Assembly (NCBI RefSeq): GCF_000227135.1
Contig: NC_018259.1
Location: forward strand, 293,140 to 357,139
Origin: Leishmania donovani
Lineage: Eukaryota; Euglenozoa; Kinetoplastea; Trypanosomatida; Trypanosomatidae
Reading direction: 5' to 3'
DNA length: 64,000 nucleotides
The notes under the pieces were generated by a model. It did no database searches, had not been told where the DNA came from, and saw only the letters and a list, made by a program, of their open reading frames with translations. The translations under genes and the position numbers were made by a program. How positions within the stretch are numbered: position 1 is the first letter of the stretch; every line of letters begins with the position of its first letter. This document shows, piece after piece, positions 52,495 to 63,509 of this stretch.

Positions 52495-54492
52495 CGTGGA
52501 GAGCGGAGGAATGGAAGGCGGCGTTTTCATGGTCACCTGCTCTGGGATGAGTACAATGCAGGTGGAACCAGGCACGCCATTGAAATCGTTTTCCCCCTCT
52601 TTTGCGTGTGTGTGGAAGTATCAGGGAACCCGAGCGGAAACCAAGGGGCACAAGAGCCCGCGAAAGGTGCCATCGGTGCCGCTGGCGTAACCCACGTCTT
52701 TCCCTTACCAGCTTTCCGCCATCGCCTCCTTTTCCCCGCTCCCCGCTTCCGCGTTTCGCCCCACCGCCTCCTGTCGTTTTGCTGCTCTCTTTTTCGCGCC
52801 TCATTGGCGATGAGCGCTGCGGACAGCTCTGCTCCCGAATTGCGTACACAATGTCAGTGAAGTGTGCGAGTGTCTCCCTCTCGGCCTGCCGTTGGCGTCT
52901 TCCTCTCGTTTTGTTTTCGGCGATGTGTTTGTTTCGGTGCTCCCTTTCTCCTGTGTCGCCGTACTTTGCTCGATGGCTTGCGGCGTTGAGGCACATCTCA
53001 CGCATTCATACACAGGACAGCACACACACACACACACGCAAGGCAGAAGAGCCAACGAAAATGCGAAAAGAAAAGGGCGAGGCCGTGCCCCTGCTGCCTC
53101 GCTCTTTTTCCCCTCAGCCCTCCCTTGCTGTGGCATTCTGCGTCGTCCTGTACGCGAAATGAACGAGCGGATTCTTGGCTGGTAGGCGGCGGGTCGTGTC
53201 TTAGAGCACGCTAGGTGTATTGACCACAAGAGATGCTCCGCCTCCCTCCCCCCACCAGAGCACCCCTGTACCGCGTCCATGACAGCTGTCAACTGCGCTG
53301 GTGCGCGCACCCATCATCGACACACTTCTTCCACTCCCCCCCCGTCCTCTACGTTCTATTTCTCCTGTTTTCCCCTCTGTGTGCGTCTTTCGCACTGTCT
53401 CCACCTCTTCTCGGCTTCCCTATGGCTCGTAAAGAGTCCACGAGTCCTCCCAGCTCATTGCATCATATAAGAAAACACAAATATCAACAACACAAAAAGC
53501 GTTCATCACGTACACAACTCTTCTTTTTTGGGCTCCCCTCCTTTCGCCTGTCGTCATTGTCGCTGTCCTTTCAACACCACCATTAGACCCCGTCGACATC
53601 GCCATCGTCCGGAGAGTTTTCTGCTTCTTTCTCACTCTTGTTTCGCCCCACGTCTATGGTCGTCGATTTCATTTCTCTGCGCCTCTCTTAGTACAACTCT
53701 TTTCACGCCCCTCTGGCACAGGGTCGGTCGAAGTCTCCCTCCCGTTTTCTTAATTCTCTTGCTTTCGCCATACACACAGCGGCCGTGGTTCTCTTTCATC
53801 GCTGCTGTTTGGTGTTCCGCTTTTCGCCTTCCTGCCTTTGTGTGCGTGTGTGTGGTTGGCTTTCTGGTCGATTTGACTGCAGTTTTTTTTTTTTTTTCAT
53901 TTATATTTCAGTGTGTGTGTGTGCTCCTTCACATACACCCCTCCTTTCTTCTTCTGCACATGCGCCTTGTTGTCGCGTGTGTGTGTTGCTCTCTGTACCC
54001 GTAGCGCTGGACGCTTCTTTTTTTTTCGACCTCCTTTGTTTTTCGTGTTTTTTTTTCTTCATTAGCTCCAGCTCCATACGGCGTTTGTGCATCGTGTTTC
54101 TCATCTCCTCCGTTGCTTTCCGTGCTTTCCATTCTTTTCCCTCTTCCTCCTCCACCGCTCTTTAGACACCATCGTCAGTGAAGAACCGCACAGCTCGTAC
54201 GCGAGGTGGAAACGAGAACGGCAAGATCCAAGAAAAGGGAAAGCGGAAAGGCAAGCTTGGATTGCGTGCACAGGAACTCGACTCAGGGCATCCGTTCCCT
54301 GCTCACTCCTTTCAAGCTCTACTTCTCCGTTTTTTTCCCACTTTACCGGCTTTGCTCGTCTTGTTTTCTCTCCAGTCCCCGACCCTCTTGTGTGCCGCTT
54401 CTTTCCGTCACAGCTGCCGATTCTTTGCCAATCACCAACCTCGCCGAAGGCGTAGTAAAGAAATAAAAACACACAAACACGCCGAAGTCTTT
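52495..54492. other. Spacer after V-ATPase subunit a
   Basis: About 2 kb of T/C-rich UTR-like DNA with poly-T runs, a CA run at 53020-53038 and GT runs. No convincing gene is seen. Confidence 0.7.
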
Positions 54493-54867
54493 ATGCCAGC
54501 CATGACAGAGCTGCGTAGCAAGAGCTCCAATGCCCTTGCGGATGTTGAAGACCGGCCATTTTTCGTGGCCACCTTTCAGCGCACCGCCAGCCGCTGCGGT
54601 ACTTCAGATAAAGATGATGATATGCCGTCGAACTTGATCACCTCGCGCTCCAATGTGCCTGGTATGACACCACAGGAGCTCCTGGCAGCACACCGCATGT
54701 CCCTCGCCGAGATATCGAAGCGGGCAGATCCCGATCTGCACAGCCTCACCCTCAGTCGCCATCAGGTGGAGCAGGGGGATATTTGTCACGCTTCGCTAGG
54801 CGACATCTCAGACGAAGCGTACCACGACGCGTTGGAGAGCTTCAGATTTCGTCCTGTCGAGGACTGA
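54493..54867 (+). CDS. Small hypothetical protein (124 residues)
   Basis: The ATG at 54493 is the first in frame and begins MPAMTELRSKSSNALADVED (a second ATG lies at 54502). The protein is soluble, acidic overall, without membrane segment or signal peptide. It has a Ser/Asn/Asp-rich N-terminal half, then HRMSLAEISKRADPDLHSLT and a C-terminal stretch SLGDISDEAYHDALESFRFR. Codon use is gene-like (C/G-ending), which is why I call it a real gene despite its size. I do not recognise a domain. Upstream sequence has tract-plus-AG candidates for splicing. It is the last convincing gene before a 5.5-kb gap-containing spacer. Confidence 0.7.
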   Translation: MPAMTELRSKSSNALADVEDRPFFVATFQRTASRCGTSDKDDDMPSNLITSRSNVPGMTPQELLAAHRMSLAEISKRADPDLHSLTLSRHQVEQGDICHASLGDISDEAYHDALESFRFRPVED

Positions 54868-55156
54868 GAGCGATAATCGTCTTCTCTTTTTCTGCTTCGT
54901 TGCTGCTGCGCACTGATGTTGCTTGCTTGCATTTTGGTGTGAGACGACTGCGGTGCTCCGGCGATCTAGAGTGGATCGCACCGTCTGCAGTCGGGGGGAG
55001 GGGGAGGGAAAGAGTGCGCTCGGAAACGAGGGCGAGTCGAGAGAAGTAGACATACACATCCTCAACACTCGTTTCCGTCGTCCTTTGCGTCCCTTTTCCA
55101 TCCTCCTGCTTTTCCTTTTTTCTCCCCCCCCCGCCTCTCCTGTTCAGATAGACATC

Positions 55157-55482
55157 TAGCCATGAGCGGCCGCGATGCTTAATGATCATAATACACTCAT
55201 CGATACAGCGTCAAGAGGCTGCGGCCGGCTTGCTTGCAGCTCTCGCGCTGGGTGGTAAGCGGTGGAACTCGAGACTGGATCTGCTGCGAGGATAGCTGGA
55301 TCAGCAAAGACACAGCAAAACAAGCCCTGGGCGCTGCTGCTGCGGGGCTTGCTCTCCCTCCTCACGGCGCTGAGCACGGGCCCCAATACTGGGGCTGCTG
55401 GCCCGCCGCGCGCGTCTCTCATTTCAGCGCGTCATTGGCCATTGTGCGTGGGAAGCGAAGGGCAGAAGCCGACAAGCTTGCA
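55157..55482. repeat. GC-rich block bordering the large gap, suspected repeat
   Basis: The composition changes sharply from the T/C-rich spacer to mixed GC-rich sequence at about 55160, and similar GC-rich sequence continues after the gap (56062-56250). Assembly failure inside such a block suggests a repeated element, perhaps another SIDER. I could not align it with the two SIDER2 copies, so the nature is open. Confidence 0.35.
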
Positions 55483-56061
55483 NNNNNNNNNNNNNNNNNN
55501 NNNNNNNNNNNNNNNNNNNNNNNNNNNNNNNNNNNNNNNNNNNNNNNNNNNNNNNNNNNNNNNNNNNNNNNNNNNNNNNNNNNNNNNNNNNNNNNNNNNN
55601 NNNNNNNNNNNNNNNNNNNNNNNNNNNNNNNNNNNNNNNNNNNNNNNNNNNNNNNNNNNNNNNNNNNNNNNNNNNNNNNNNNNNNNNNNNNNNNNNNNNN
55701 NNNNNNNNNNNNNNNNNNNNNNNNNNNNNNNNNNNNNNNNNNNNNNNNNNNNNNNNNNNNNNNNNNNNNNNNNNNNNNNNNNNNNNNNNNNNNNNNNNNN
55801 NNNNNNNNNNNNNNNNNNNNNNNNNNNNNNNNNNNNNNNNNNNNNNNNNNNNNNNNNNNNNNNNNNNNNNNNNNNNNNNNNNNNNNNNNNNNNNNNNNNN
55901 NNNNNNNNNNNNNNNNNNNNNNNNNNNNNNNNNNNNNNNNNNNNNNNNNNNNNNNNNNNNNNNNNNNNNNNNNNNNNNNNNNNNNNNNNNNNNNNNNNNN
56001 NNNNNNNNNNNNNNNNNNNNNNNNNNNNNNNNNNNNNNNNNNNNNNNNNNNNNNNNNNNNN
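55483..56061. other. Assembly gap, 579 N
   Basis: A run of 579 undetermined bases. Open frames crossing it have no meaning. Confidence 1.
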
Positions 56062-58772
56062 AGGTGGGCGGTGAGGGGGGAGGGAGAGGCGGGGAAGAAG
56101 GCGGAGAGCCCGCTCGACGCATGGCCCCGCTTCGACGGCAGCGCGGTTCGTCGCGGAGGAGCAGGGTTGCGCCGTGGCGCAGCAGAGGGGTGGGTGAGCT
56201 GTGGCCGTGATATGGGCTTCCTTGCTGACCTGCTGGCAGCGGTAGAATGGGCAGGCTTCTGGAAAGTAAAAGCAGAACCCAAAGAAGGCAGCGAAAGAGT
56301 GAGAGAGTCGTGCCGGCGTGTGTATGTGTGCTCTGCTTTGTGTGTGTGTGTGGTTGTTTCGCTGACGTTTGTGTTTTTGATGGGCTGTGTAGACTTGGGT
56401 GGTGTTGGCTCCCCTCTTTTCAATCGCTGCTGAGTAACAGAGAAGAGGGAAGACAAGGACCAAGAAAATAGGGAGAATGATGCGCAGTGCATTTGCGAGC
56501 TCTCGCTTTCTGCCCCGTTTTTGTTTATTCGTGCAGCAGCTTCTGTATTATGGTAGTTAGTCTCCGTTTGACGGTGCTTCCCTCTTCTGTCTTTTTTTTT
56601 TCTGTGTCTGGGGCTTGTGCATGAGCCACGGGTGTATTAGAGGTTGACGAGGATTCGTTTCTTGGACGTGCTTTCTCATTATCTCGTGATTTGTGTTGTG
56701 CCGTGGTTGTGTACCTCTGCGTGTGCGTGGGGGTGCGCATATAGCGCATGCCCGCATGCTGGCGAGAAGGCATATTGTTTAGCGAGCGTACAGGCGCCGC
56801 GCGTTTATACTCATTGTTTTTCCCACTCACCCAGTATGCTCTCATTCACACCCGCGCAGTTGTGTTTTTTTTTTGTGTGTGTTTTTGGTTCTGTACTCTC
56901 ATCAAAGGTCTTCTGCTCTCATTTTGCTTTGCCTCCCCTATTCGGGGTCATCGACGTTAATGAATTTCGTTTTGTTCCGTGTTTTTTTTTGTTCTCACTC
57001 CGTTCTCACCGTTCTTTTTCTGTTTTTGAGTTTGTTTTTCTTCGGCCTTGTTGTTCCCTCTGTGTGTATATGTGCGTAGCTGGCTTGGAGAATGTGAAAA
57101 GCACCTCGCGCTCTTGCTATTGATGCCGGTGACCGGCCGCCTTTGGGGGTGCCGTGTAGAGCATTTGTTCGTCTTGGGAAGGAAAAGAAAAAAAACGTGC
57201 AAGTACCCCAGAGTCTTGTTCTTTTTTTTTCGTGAAAATGGGGGGGGGGTGCGTTCGTGTTCGCGAAGTGTCAGAGAAGGGCTTTGCCCAGGTGCTGGCA
57301 TTCCGCTGAGGATGGCGCCCTCGGAGGGGAGGTGGGAAGGGGGGTGCAGGCGCCTGTGTATATGCGCAGGTACTGTCAAAGTTGGCGGGCAACGGTGAGG
57401 GAGTGACAAGCGATAGGATTGCGGAGATGCAGTAGCGTAGCTGCTTACTCTTTTTTACACTCTTGCTTTCTTCTGAAGCTGTTCAACCCTACATTAGCCG
57501 AAGACAGCGTGATGGTCTCTCCCATTGCGCGACTGTGGAGTGGGAGGGTCGTGGCACAGGCTTCTTCGCTACCCTTCAAGGAAGTATCGCTTCAGGGTGT
57601 GTATGCACTCTCCTTTTTTTTTAGTAACAGAACGCTCCTTGGCCTCCTGTTCCTCTGCAGATGTTGTCCTCGCCTTTCCTCTTCCACTCCTTCTCCTTGT
57701 TCGTGCCATGTGGCCGGGCAACGCAGTCACCGCCGCCGCCCCCCCTCCAATGTTCCTTTCCCCACACTCTCTTCCTGAGTAGCTAGACGGCGCTGATGTA
57801 CTTGTAACGGCATTCTCTAACCCCTCCCCTTCTTCTTCAAACCTACAGTTTTTATCTTTTTGTTTTTCTTTCCTCTCTCTCCCTTTACCATCTCTCGTTT
57901 CGATTTCCGTTTCCCTCACCAAATTCTTGTTACCTATATTAACTTCCGTTTCTATTTTGTTTTGCGTGCTTCGTTATGTTTATCTGATAGGCGTGGAACT
58001 TGTGCGTGCCCATCTCTCTGTGTATGGGCGGGGTTTCTTCTTTTTTTTTCCGCCTACTGATTCACGTGTATTTTGCGTTTAGGCGCATGAGGGATCGCTG
58101 GTTCATGTTTTCCCTTTTTCTTTCGTTTCTTGCTCTTCCCTGACCCTTCTCGCGTTTGTTGTTCTGTGGATTGCGCGAGTACTCATACCACATAGCCCCC
58201 ACCATTCTTTTTCGTTGTTGTTTGTTTTCCTTCACTCTTCGTTTTTTCTCTATTGAGCAAGTACGAAAAGTGAAGTAGAAAATCACGCAGCCGCTCGTGT
58301 TGGTTTGCGGTATGCCTTTAGTACCACTCCCAGCACACACACTCACACACACCTCCCTCCCTCCCTCCCAGTCTCTCTTTTTCTTGGCTCCGTGGGTAGT
58401 GCCGCATGCTCGAACGCGCATCCCTTCTCTCCGTGTGTGTGTGTGTGTGCTGCGCCTCATGTGATCGCGTTTGTCTGCTTTCCTCTGTTGTTCTTCGCGC
58501 ATGTGTGTGACCTTCTCGCTCCTCCTTTCACTTCCTCGTCGTTGCCGTGACAAGAAGACACCAGCTTGGTCGTGCCTGTGGGAGAGCGCAGAGAAGCACG
58601 GGGAGGATAACGAGGGCTACGGCCAACATCGCGGGCTCTAGACAAGATCTTAAGGATGGAGGGGGCAAGCAAACGAAAATCGCTAGGAGGACATCTACTT
58701 TTTTTTTTCATCGCATCATTCATCTCAATGCTATAACAGACCAAAACGACAGCAACAGGAGGGAGAGGCAAC

Positions 58773-59228
58773 CTAGCCTACACGAAAAATTGTGAGCACC
58801 GCCGCCGAGACCCTTCCCGCAGCAGTCTTCACGGGTGAGAGGGAGTGGCGGCCAACAATATTTCGTTTTCTCTTTCTCACGCGACCATCACCCACACGAG
58901 CGCAGCGCCGCATTCGTGTGCAACAAACAGGGGCGGCTGTGCCCGCAGAAACGGAGGAGGTGCGCACGCTTGCCCAGTCCAGGCTCCGTGCGTGGGTCCG
59001 TGCTTCATGTTGGCGTTTTGAGAGCCGCTCCGGTTCTCCCCGCTCGGGCAGCGCGCGCCACGCGTAGAGAGGGGCGCATGTGGAACCAAAACGGGTGGAG
59101 GGAGGGACGGCGGTGAGAAGGGGTGGTTGGTTCCTCCCTTCCCTTCTTGCTGCCTTCCTGACCACTAGAAGGCCAACGGTGGCACCGACATATCTTCTCA
59201 CAAGTTCGTCATCGTATGCCGTACTCAT
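58773..59228 (-). CDS. Minus-strand coding-like ORF, 151 residues, doubtful
   Basis: The minus-strand ATG at 59228 opens MSTAYDDELVRRYVGATVGL, followed by a basic, Arg-rich remainder with few low-complexity runs. It is the only antisense frame in the window that is not a shadow of a gene and that begins like a protein. All real genes here are on the other strand, so expression would require antisense transcription. It abuts SIDER2 copy 2, also on the minus strand, so it may be a relic carried or exposed by that insertion. No family is recognised. Confidence 0.15.
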   Translation of the reverse strand: MSTAYDDELVRRYVGATVGLLVVRKAARREGRNQPPLLTAVPPSTRFGSTCAPLYAWRALPERGEPERLSKRQHEARTHARSLDWASVRTSSVSAGTAAPVCCTRMRRCARVGDGRVRKRKRNIVGRHSLSPVKTAAGRVSAAVLTIFRVG

Positions 59229-59299
59229 TCCTTCCTCTATCCCCTCCACGCTTTTTCTTTTCCGTGGGATAACGCCCTCGATACCCGGGTGACGGAGGG

Positions 59300-59975
59300 G
59301 GGGACCTCAATGTGTGGTATCTGAGGGCGCGGCGCACCCCCGACACTGTCTGTGTGGAGAAGCGAAGCAGCCACCCCCCCCCCCCCCCCCCCCCCCCCNN
59401 NNNNNNNNNNNNNNNNNNNNNNNNNNNNNNNNNNNNNNNNNNNNNNNNNNNNNNNNNNNNNNNNNNNNNNNNNNNNNNNNNNNNNNNNNNNNNNNNNGCG
59501 GCCCACCCCCGACACTGTCTGTGTGGAGAAGCGAAGCAGCCACCCCCCCCCCTCCTCTCCCTGCCGGTGCACGACCACCTCTGACCGTGATAGGGTCAAG
59601 CGCCCACGACGTAGGGGAGGGGGGAGAGGAGAGCAGAGTGATTCACCGCTACGGATGTTGGCGGTCAGGTCCTGGATGGCGTTGTGTCGGAGTGACCTGC
59701 GACGTTGAACATGTTTGCACCACCTGCATGATGGGCAAAGCGCTAGCGTGACTCGAGCGTACCTCACACCCGGCCCCTCACACTGCGCACTGGTGTGGGG
59801 CGCCTGAGCCACCGCGAGCGGTGTGTGTGTGCGCGCACCACGCGGTGAGCTTCTCAGCGGGGAGGTGGGCAGACTTTGAGGCAGGGGCCGTGCTGAGGTG
59901 ACTGGGTTGGCGGAGGGCTGCAACGCGTGCTGACGGCTGCTTCGCCACACGTGATGGTCCTGTTGCAGGCCGGGG
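59300..59975 (-). mobile_element. SIDER2-like degenerate retroposon, copy 2 (antisense)
   Basis: The reverse complement of this stretch aligns with 15375-15860. Identical or near-identical blocks include CATGTTCAACGTCGCAGGTC with ACTCCGACACAACG (compare ACTCCGACGCAGCG), GCTCGAGTCACGC, CCCACACCAGTGCGCAGTGTG and the GCGAAGCAGC block near one end. It is interrupted by poly-C, a 99-N gap and a duplicated 39-bp unit, so its true length is shorter than the interval (about 0.5 kb). SIDER2 elements in 3' UTRs usually act in sense; here the element is antisense to the flanking genes. Confidence 0.7.
59335..59542. repeat. Exact 39-bp duplication flanking a 99-N gap
   Basis: The 39 bases at 59335-59373 (beginning CACCCCCGACACTGTCTGTG) recur exactly at 59504-59542. 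Each copy runs into poly-C (25 C before the gap, 10 C after). The N run is at 59399-59497. The simplest reading is that reads stalled in poly-C and the two contig ends were placed side by side, creating a false duplication. Confidence 0.85.
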
Positions 59976-60358
59976 TGGACAGAGTGGTATTCAAGTTATG
60001 CTGTATGGTAGAGAATGGTCTTGCTGCAAAAGAAGAAAACGCTGTCGGCTGCTTCGCTGGTTTCCTACGTCGTCTGGGTTACGACTGCTGCAGCTCCCCC
60101 GTTACTACCACATTTGTCAGTGGCCGACTCTGCCGCAGAAGCTTTCCATGCGTGCCGCTGTAGGTGGTTCATGTTCCTCCTCACTTTATGCCGTTCAAGC
60201 ATCCCTTTTCGTTCTCTTTCGAAAGCATTTAATCACTGTTCTTCGCTCCTACGAGCTGGCGCTCGCTTCGTCATGAGCGCGCAGATTAACGTACGTGTAC
60301 GCTACTACGGTCGTCCTAATCCTTTTCTGATCTGTTGTGGTGGTGGGGCCGTGCAGAC

Positions 60359-62473
60359 ATGTTTGTCGAAGCGGTGGTCTTGGTGGTGGTGCTTCTCATC
60401 TGCTGGTATGTGAATTTCCGTCCACGCTCGACGAATCAGCTGCGGCCTTCTTATCAAAGTCATCACTCAACGTCCAGCGTTCCTGCCGGCGACTATGTCG
60501 TCATCGGCGGAGGCGCTGCAGGGCTTGCCGCTGCGGCGGAGTTGCTGCGTCGCACCAACGAAATATGTCACATCGTCCTGATCGAGAGTGGGGGGGACCC
60601 GCAGCCAGCGTCTTCATCAGCCCTCCTCTTGGAAGCCGGGCGACGCGATCGGCTGCTGTCCTTCGCGCCGGACCTTGTCCAGGTCCCACTGGAAGCGCGG
60701 CTTAAGGGAATGCACCCCACCTTCCTGGGCGGCACACCCGATGAAGGTTACCTTGCTCAGCGCCCATGGCGCTTTTTCCAGGCGGAGGAGGCCCTTGTGG
60801 CCGCCCCCGCGACGGCGGGCGAAGCAACGGTGACAGCAGCGGCACCAAAGGCGAATCGATATTCGCTCCTCCAGTACGCGCCCTACCCTCGCGGAGTCGG
60901 GCTGGGCGGCACAGCGCAGCTGGATTGGGGCATGCACATGAACTCTCTCTGGCCAATCGCGGACGAGGCAGTGCCATGTGCCGAAAGCGCATCGTCCCGC
61001 GCGGCGCAGAGCAGCTGTGAATCATTGCCGCAGTGGACTCGGTTGCCTGTGCGCTTCGCAGCCGTCCGCAATCCTCTCTCCTGGGCCTTTGCCGAAGCCG
61101 TCAAAACCCTCAAGCTGGCTGCCCCATACCTGCCCACGACGTCCGTGCCTGTCAAGCGGGGTGTCGTGTTTCCTTGCTACCTGTACCTCGACGAAGATGG
61201 CAGGCGTCTCGCATTGCCTTCCGCTCTGCTGGGCGATATTGCCGCCGACACGCTGCACCGGCGACTGAGCGTGCTGACAGGGTACACGGCAATAGACGTC
61301 GACGTGGCGACGCAGGATGGCGGCGAATCGGAAGAGCGTGGACTGCGTGTGACAGGTGTGCAAGTGCGCCCCAGCCGCGGCGACGCAGGTGCGATCGTCT
61401 CCATCCCCGTCGGAAAGGGCATAGTCGTTGCGGCCGGCGCTTTACACAGCCCGCGCCTGCTACAGAGGGTGGCCAAACACCCTGCTCTGCACGTGCTGAG
61501 GCCGCCACCGTCCACAGTCCCTGTGCGCGATGCGCTGGCGCTGCCACTCATCTTCTCCTCGGTGCCGGCAGTATCGGCGGACAGCTTCAATGCGCGGGAT
61601 GCGAGGTCGACTGCGATGTGGTGGCTCACGCAGCGAGGCCCGTACTTGACACCGCTGTGCGACACTCTCTTGTCGCTACCGCTGCCGCACATCGCCCCGC
61701 AGGCGGAGCTGCGCGTTGTTCTCTTCCCCTTTGGTGGGCGCGACGCCGCCCGCTTCAAGGGCATGGGATGGGACACCGTACTCGGAACTCCGCTTCAGGG
61801 CTTCACAATGCTTCTCATCGTTCATGGTATTGATGGGTTGGAGCATGCGCTGGCGCTGGATACAAAGGCGTCTCCACCTGGTGCAACGCATGCCCGCGCG
61901 CTCTGCTCTCACCAGGCTGTCTGCCCTTTGTCCGAGGAGGTGCACCACCAGGTCCAAAACGCATTCCTTGCAGGCATCAAGGAGTGCCGCCGCCTCAGCG
62001 AAACCCCACCGCTGTCGAATCTAACGTTGGAGCCGGGAGTCGAATCAACTGACTTTACTCTCCTCGTCGCCAGTGACGAAGCGAAGGCTGTTCGACTCGC
62101 GCAGCTTTCCCGACTGCCGCCGTCGAAGCACTCGGCTCGCGGGAAGGTGGAGCTGAAAGAACTGCGCGAGTGGTCGCACCGCGTCACGGCGACGGAGACG
62201 TACATGCGCCGCTATGTGGACGCGCACGCATATTGGCTTGGCTTTGCCAGTGGCAGCAGCGAGGCCTTTTTGGCCTCATCGTCGTCTGCGTCCTGCTCGT
62301 CGCGGGTCACAGGGCTGCGAAACGTGTTTGTTGGGGACAGCTCCGCAGTTACCACTGCGCAGTGGTCCGATGTGGGAAAGCGCGATACACTCGCGGCGGG
62401 CAGCCGTAGCACCAGCATGGATGCCGCAGTGCGGGCGGCGACGGAGCTTGTGAAAAGCTGCGGTGATTTGTAG
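60359..62473 (+). CDS. Membrane-anchored GMC-type FAD oxidoreductase
   Basis: The 704-residue protein has an N-terminal hydrophobic anchor (about 3-19, EAVVLVVVLLICWYV) and then the dinucleotide-binding fold DYVVIGGGAAGLAAA at 45-59, with the acidic ribose-binding residue in VLIESGG. GMC family marks are GLGGTAQLDWGMHMNSLWP near 181-199 and VVAAGALHSPRLLQRV near 358-373 (signature-2 type). The C-terminal part GLRNVFVGDSSAVTT matches the family's closing strand. In choline dehydrogenases and relatives the active site has a His in YHPVGT-like sequence; here the equivalent reads YWLGFASGS, so the catalytic His may be replaced. Substrate unknown (an alcohol, sterol or fatty alcohol is possible). 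The ATG at 60359 is the first in frame. Confidence 0.85.
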   Translation: MFVEAVVLVVVLLICWYVNFRPRSTNQLRPSYQSHHSTSSVPAGDYVVIGGGAAGLAAAAELLRRTNEICHIVLIESGGDPQPASSSALLLEAGRRDRLLSFAPDLVQVPLEARLKGMHPTFLGGTPDEGYLAQRPWRFFQAEEALVAAPATAGEATVTAAAPKANRYSLLQYAPYPRGVGLGGTAQLDWGMHMNSLWPIADEAVPCAESASSRAAQSSCESLPQWTRLPVRFAAVRNPLSWAFAEAVKTLKLAAPYLPTTSVPVKRGVVFPCYLYLDEDGRRLALPSALLGDIAADTLHRRLSVLTGYTAIDVDVATQDGGESEERGLRVTGVQVRPSRGDAGAIVSIPVGKGIVVAAGALHSPRLLQRVAKHPALHVLRPPPSTVPVRDALALPLIFSSVPAVSADSFNARDARSTAMWWLTQRGPYLTPLCDTLLSLPLPHIAPQAELRVVLFPFGGRDAARFKGMGWDTVLGTPLQGFTMLLIVHGIDGLEHALALDTKASPPGATHARALCSHQAVCPLSEEVHHQVQNAFLAGIKECRRLSETPPLSNLTLEPGVESTDFTLLVASDEAKAVRLAQLSRLPPSKHSARGKVELKELREWSHRVTATETYMRRYVDAHAYWLGFASGSSEAFLASSSSASCSSRVTGLRNVFVGDSSAVTTAQWSDVGKRDTLAAGSRSTSMDAAVRAATELVKSCGDL

Positions 62474-63509
62474 GGGCGTGGGCTTGAGCAAGGGGGTAGT
62501 GCAGAAGTGTTCAGGAGGACGCGCGCGCAGCTGCGGGGAACCCGGGCGCTCTCGCGCACACGTCTTGTTCCGTGTGTGGCGTCTGCCGATGGCGCGGGAA
62601 ACCCAAACGTATCGAAAGCCCTCTCTATGTCTCCCCTAGCACTTGGCGCGCGCTAAGGATCATGTCTGTGCCCTTGGAAATCATGTCGCTACAGGCTCCT
62701 GCTCCTCCATGTTTTACCCGAACAACGTGAGGCAGCGTTGAAGGAGTTTGTATGCGGAGCTCAAGTGTGCGTGCTCGTAGGTTTTGGCTGTCGTTAGGTC
62801 CCGTAGATGTTCACAATGGTGTTTTCTATCGACGTAGCGCCAAGCAGCAACGCGAGGAGCCGGCGAATGGGGAAGACGGGCATGGCATGCTGCAGTGAGG
62901 TGACATTGTACGAGCCTGCGCGGAAGCGACTAAAGACGAGGCTCGCACGCCGAGCCACTTCCTTCTCTTCCTCGACTCTCTCGACACCCTGACGTTACTT
63001 GAGCTCGCGACGTGCTGCCGTGGTGCGATAAGCATTGCATGACCGTACGCAGAATGTCTGCATGTGCTCGTGTAGGTGTGCTGGCTACCGCGTCTCCGCA
63101 TGCGCTCTGCGCTTTCTTTTTTCCGCTTCACCATCCTCGTTCGATCTCGTCAATTCCCATCCTCCTCTCTCTATCCCTCTGTGTGTAATCGCGACCACGG
63201 GCCACGGCTTGCCGTCAAGCGGCCGCGGTGGGGCGAGGCACGCTCGCCCCTTTACACTGACGCTGATGTCTCCCGCTGCTAACACAACCGTCAAATCAGC
63301 ACACTGCACCTCGTCTCCGCTTCTGAGACGCCGTCGGACAGCCGCCAGCGGAGGTCGGGAAGGGCTGTGCGCCGCACTGCTGTGCAGCCGATCTCCCCTC
63401 CCCCCTACCCTCGTGAGAAGCGGCGAATGAAGCTGCTTCCAAGACACCTAAAGCGCGCACGTATCCCAGAGCAACACGCAACGGTGCACACCGCAAGACC
63501 ACGACCATC
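62474..63509. other. Spacer between GMC gene and CLASP-like gene
   Basis: About 1 kb, GC-richer than most spacers. A 61-codon ATG frame (62807-62992) lies here. T/C-rich sequence at about 63110-63185 could serve as the pyrimidine tract for the next gene. Confidence 0.65.
62807..62992 (+). CDS. Possible 61-residue small protein, unrecognised
   Basis: An ATG at 62807 opens 61 codons of varied, non-repetitive sequence: MFTMVFSIDVAPSSN, then a strongly basic middle (ARKRLKTRLARR) and a Ser/Thr tail. The basic run could bind nucleic acid or act as a nuclear signal. No clear splice acceptor lies close upstream. Chance is not excluded; there is no recognised family. Confidence 0.18.
   Translation: MFTMVFSIDVAPSSNARSRRMGKTGMACCSEVTLYEPARKRLKTRLARRATSFSSSTLSTP

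Larger units (their letters stand above)
54868..60358. other. 5.5-kb repeat- and gap-containing spacer
   Basis: T/C-rich UTR-like DNA alternates with GC-rich blocks. It contains two unsequenced gaps, SIDER2 copy 2 in antisense orientation and a minus-strand coding-like frame at 58773-59228. The mix of repeats and gaps suggests that the assembly is unreliable here. Confidence 0.7.

Noticed and set aside
55234..56433. Long open frames across the N run
   Set aside because: Created by undetermined bases being read as open codons.
59237..59950. 237-residue minus-strand frame
   Set aside because: It is the translated SIDER2 element plus the gap, not a protein gene.
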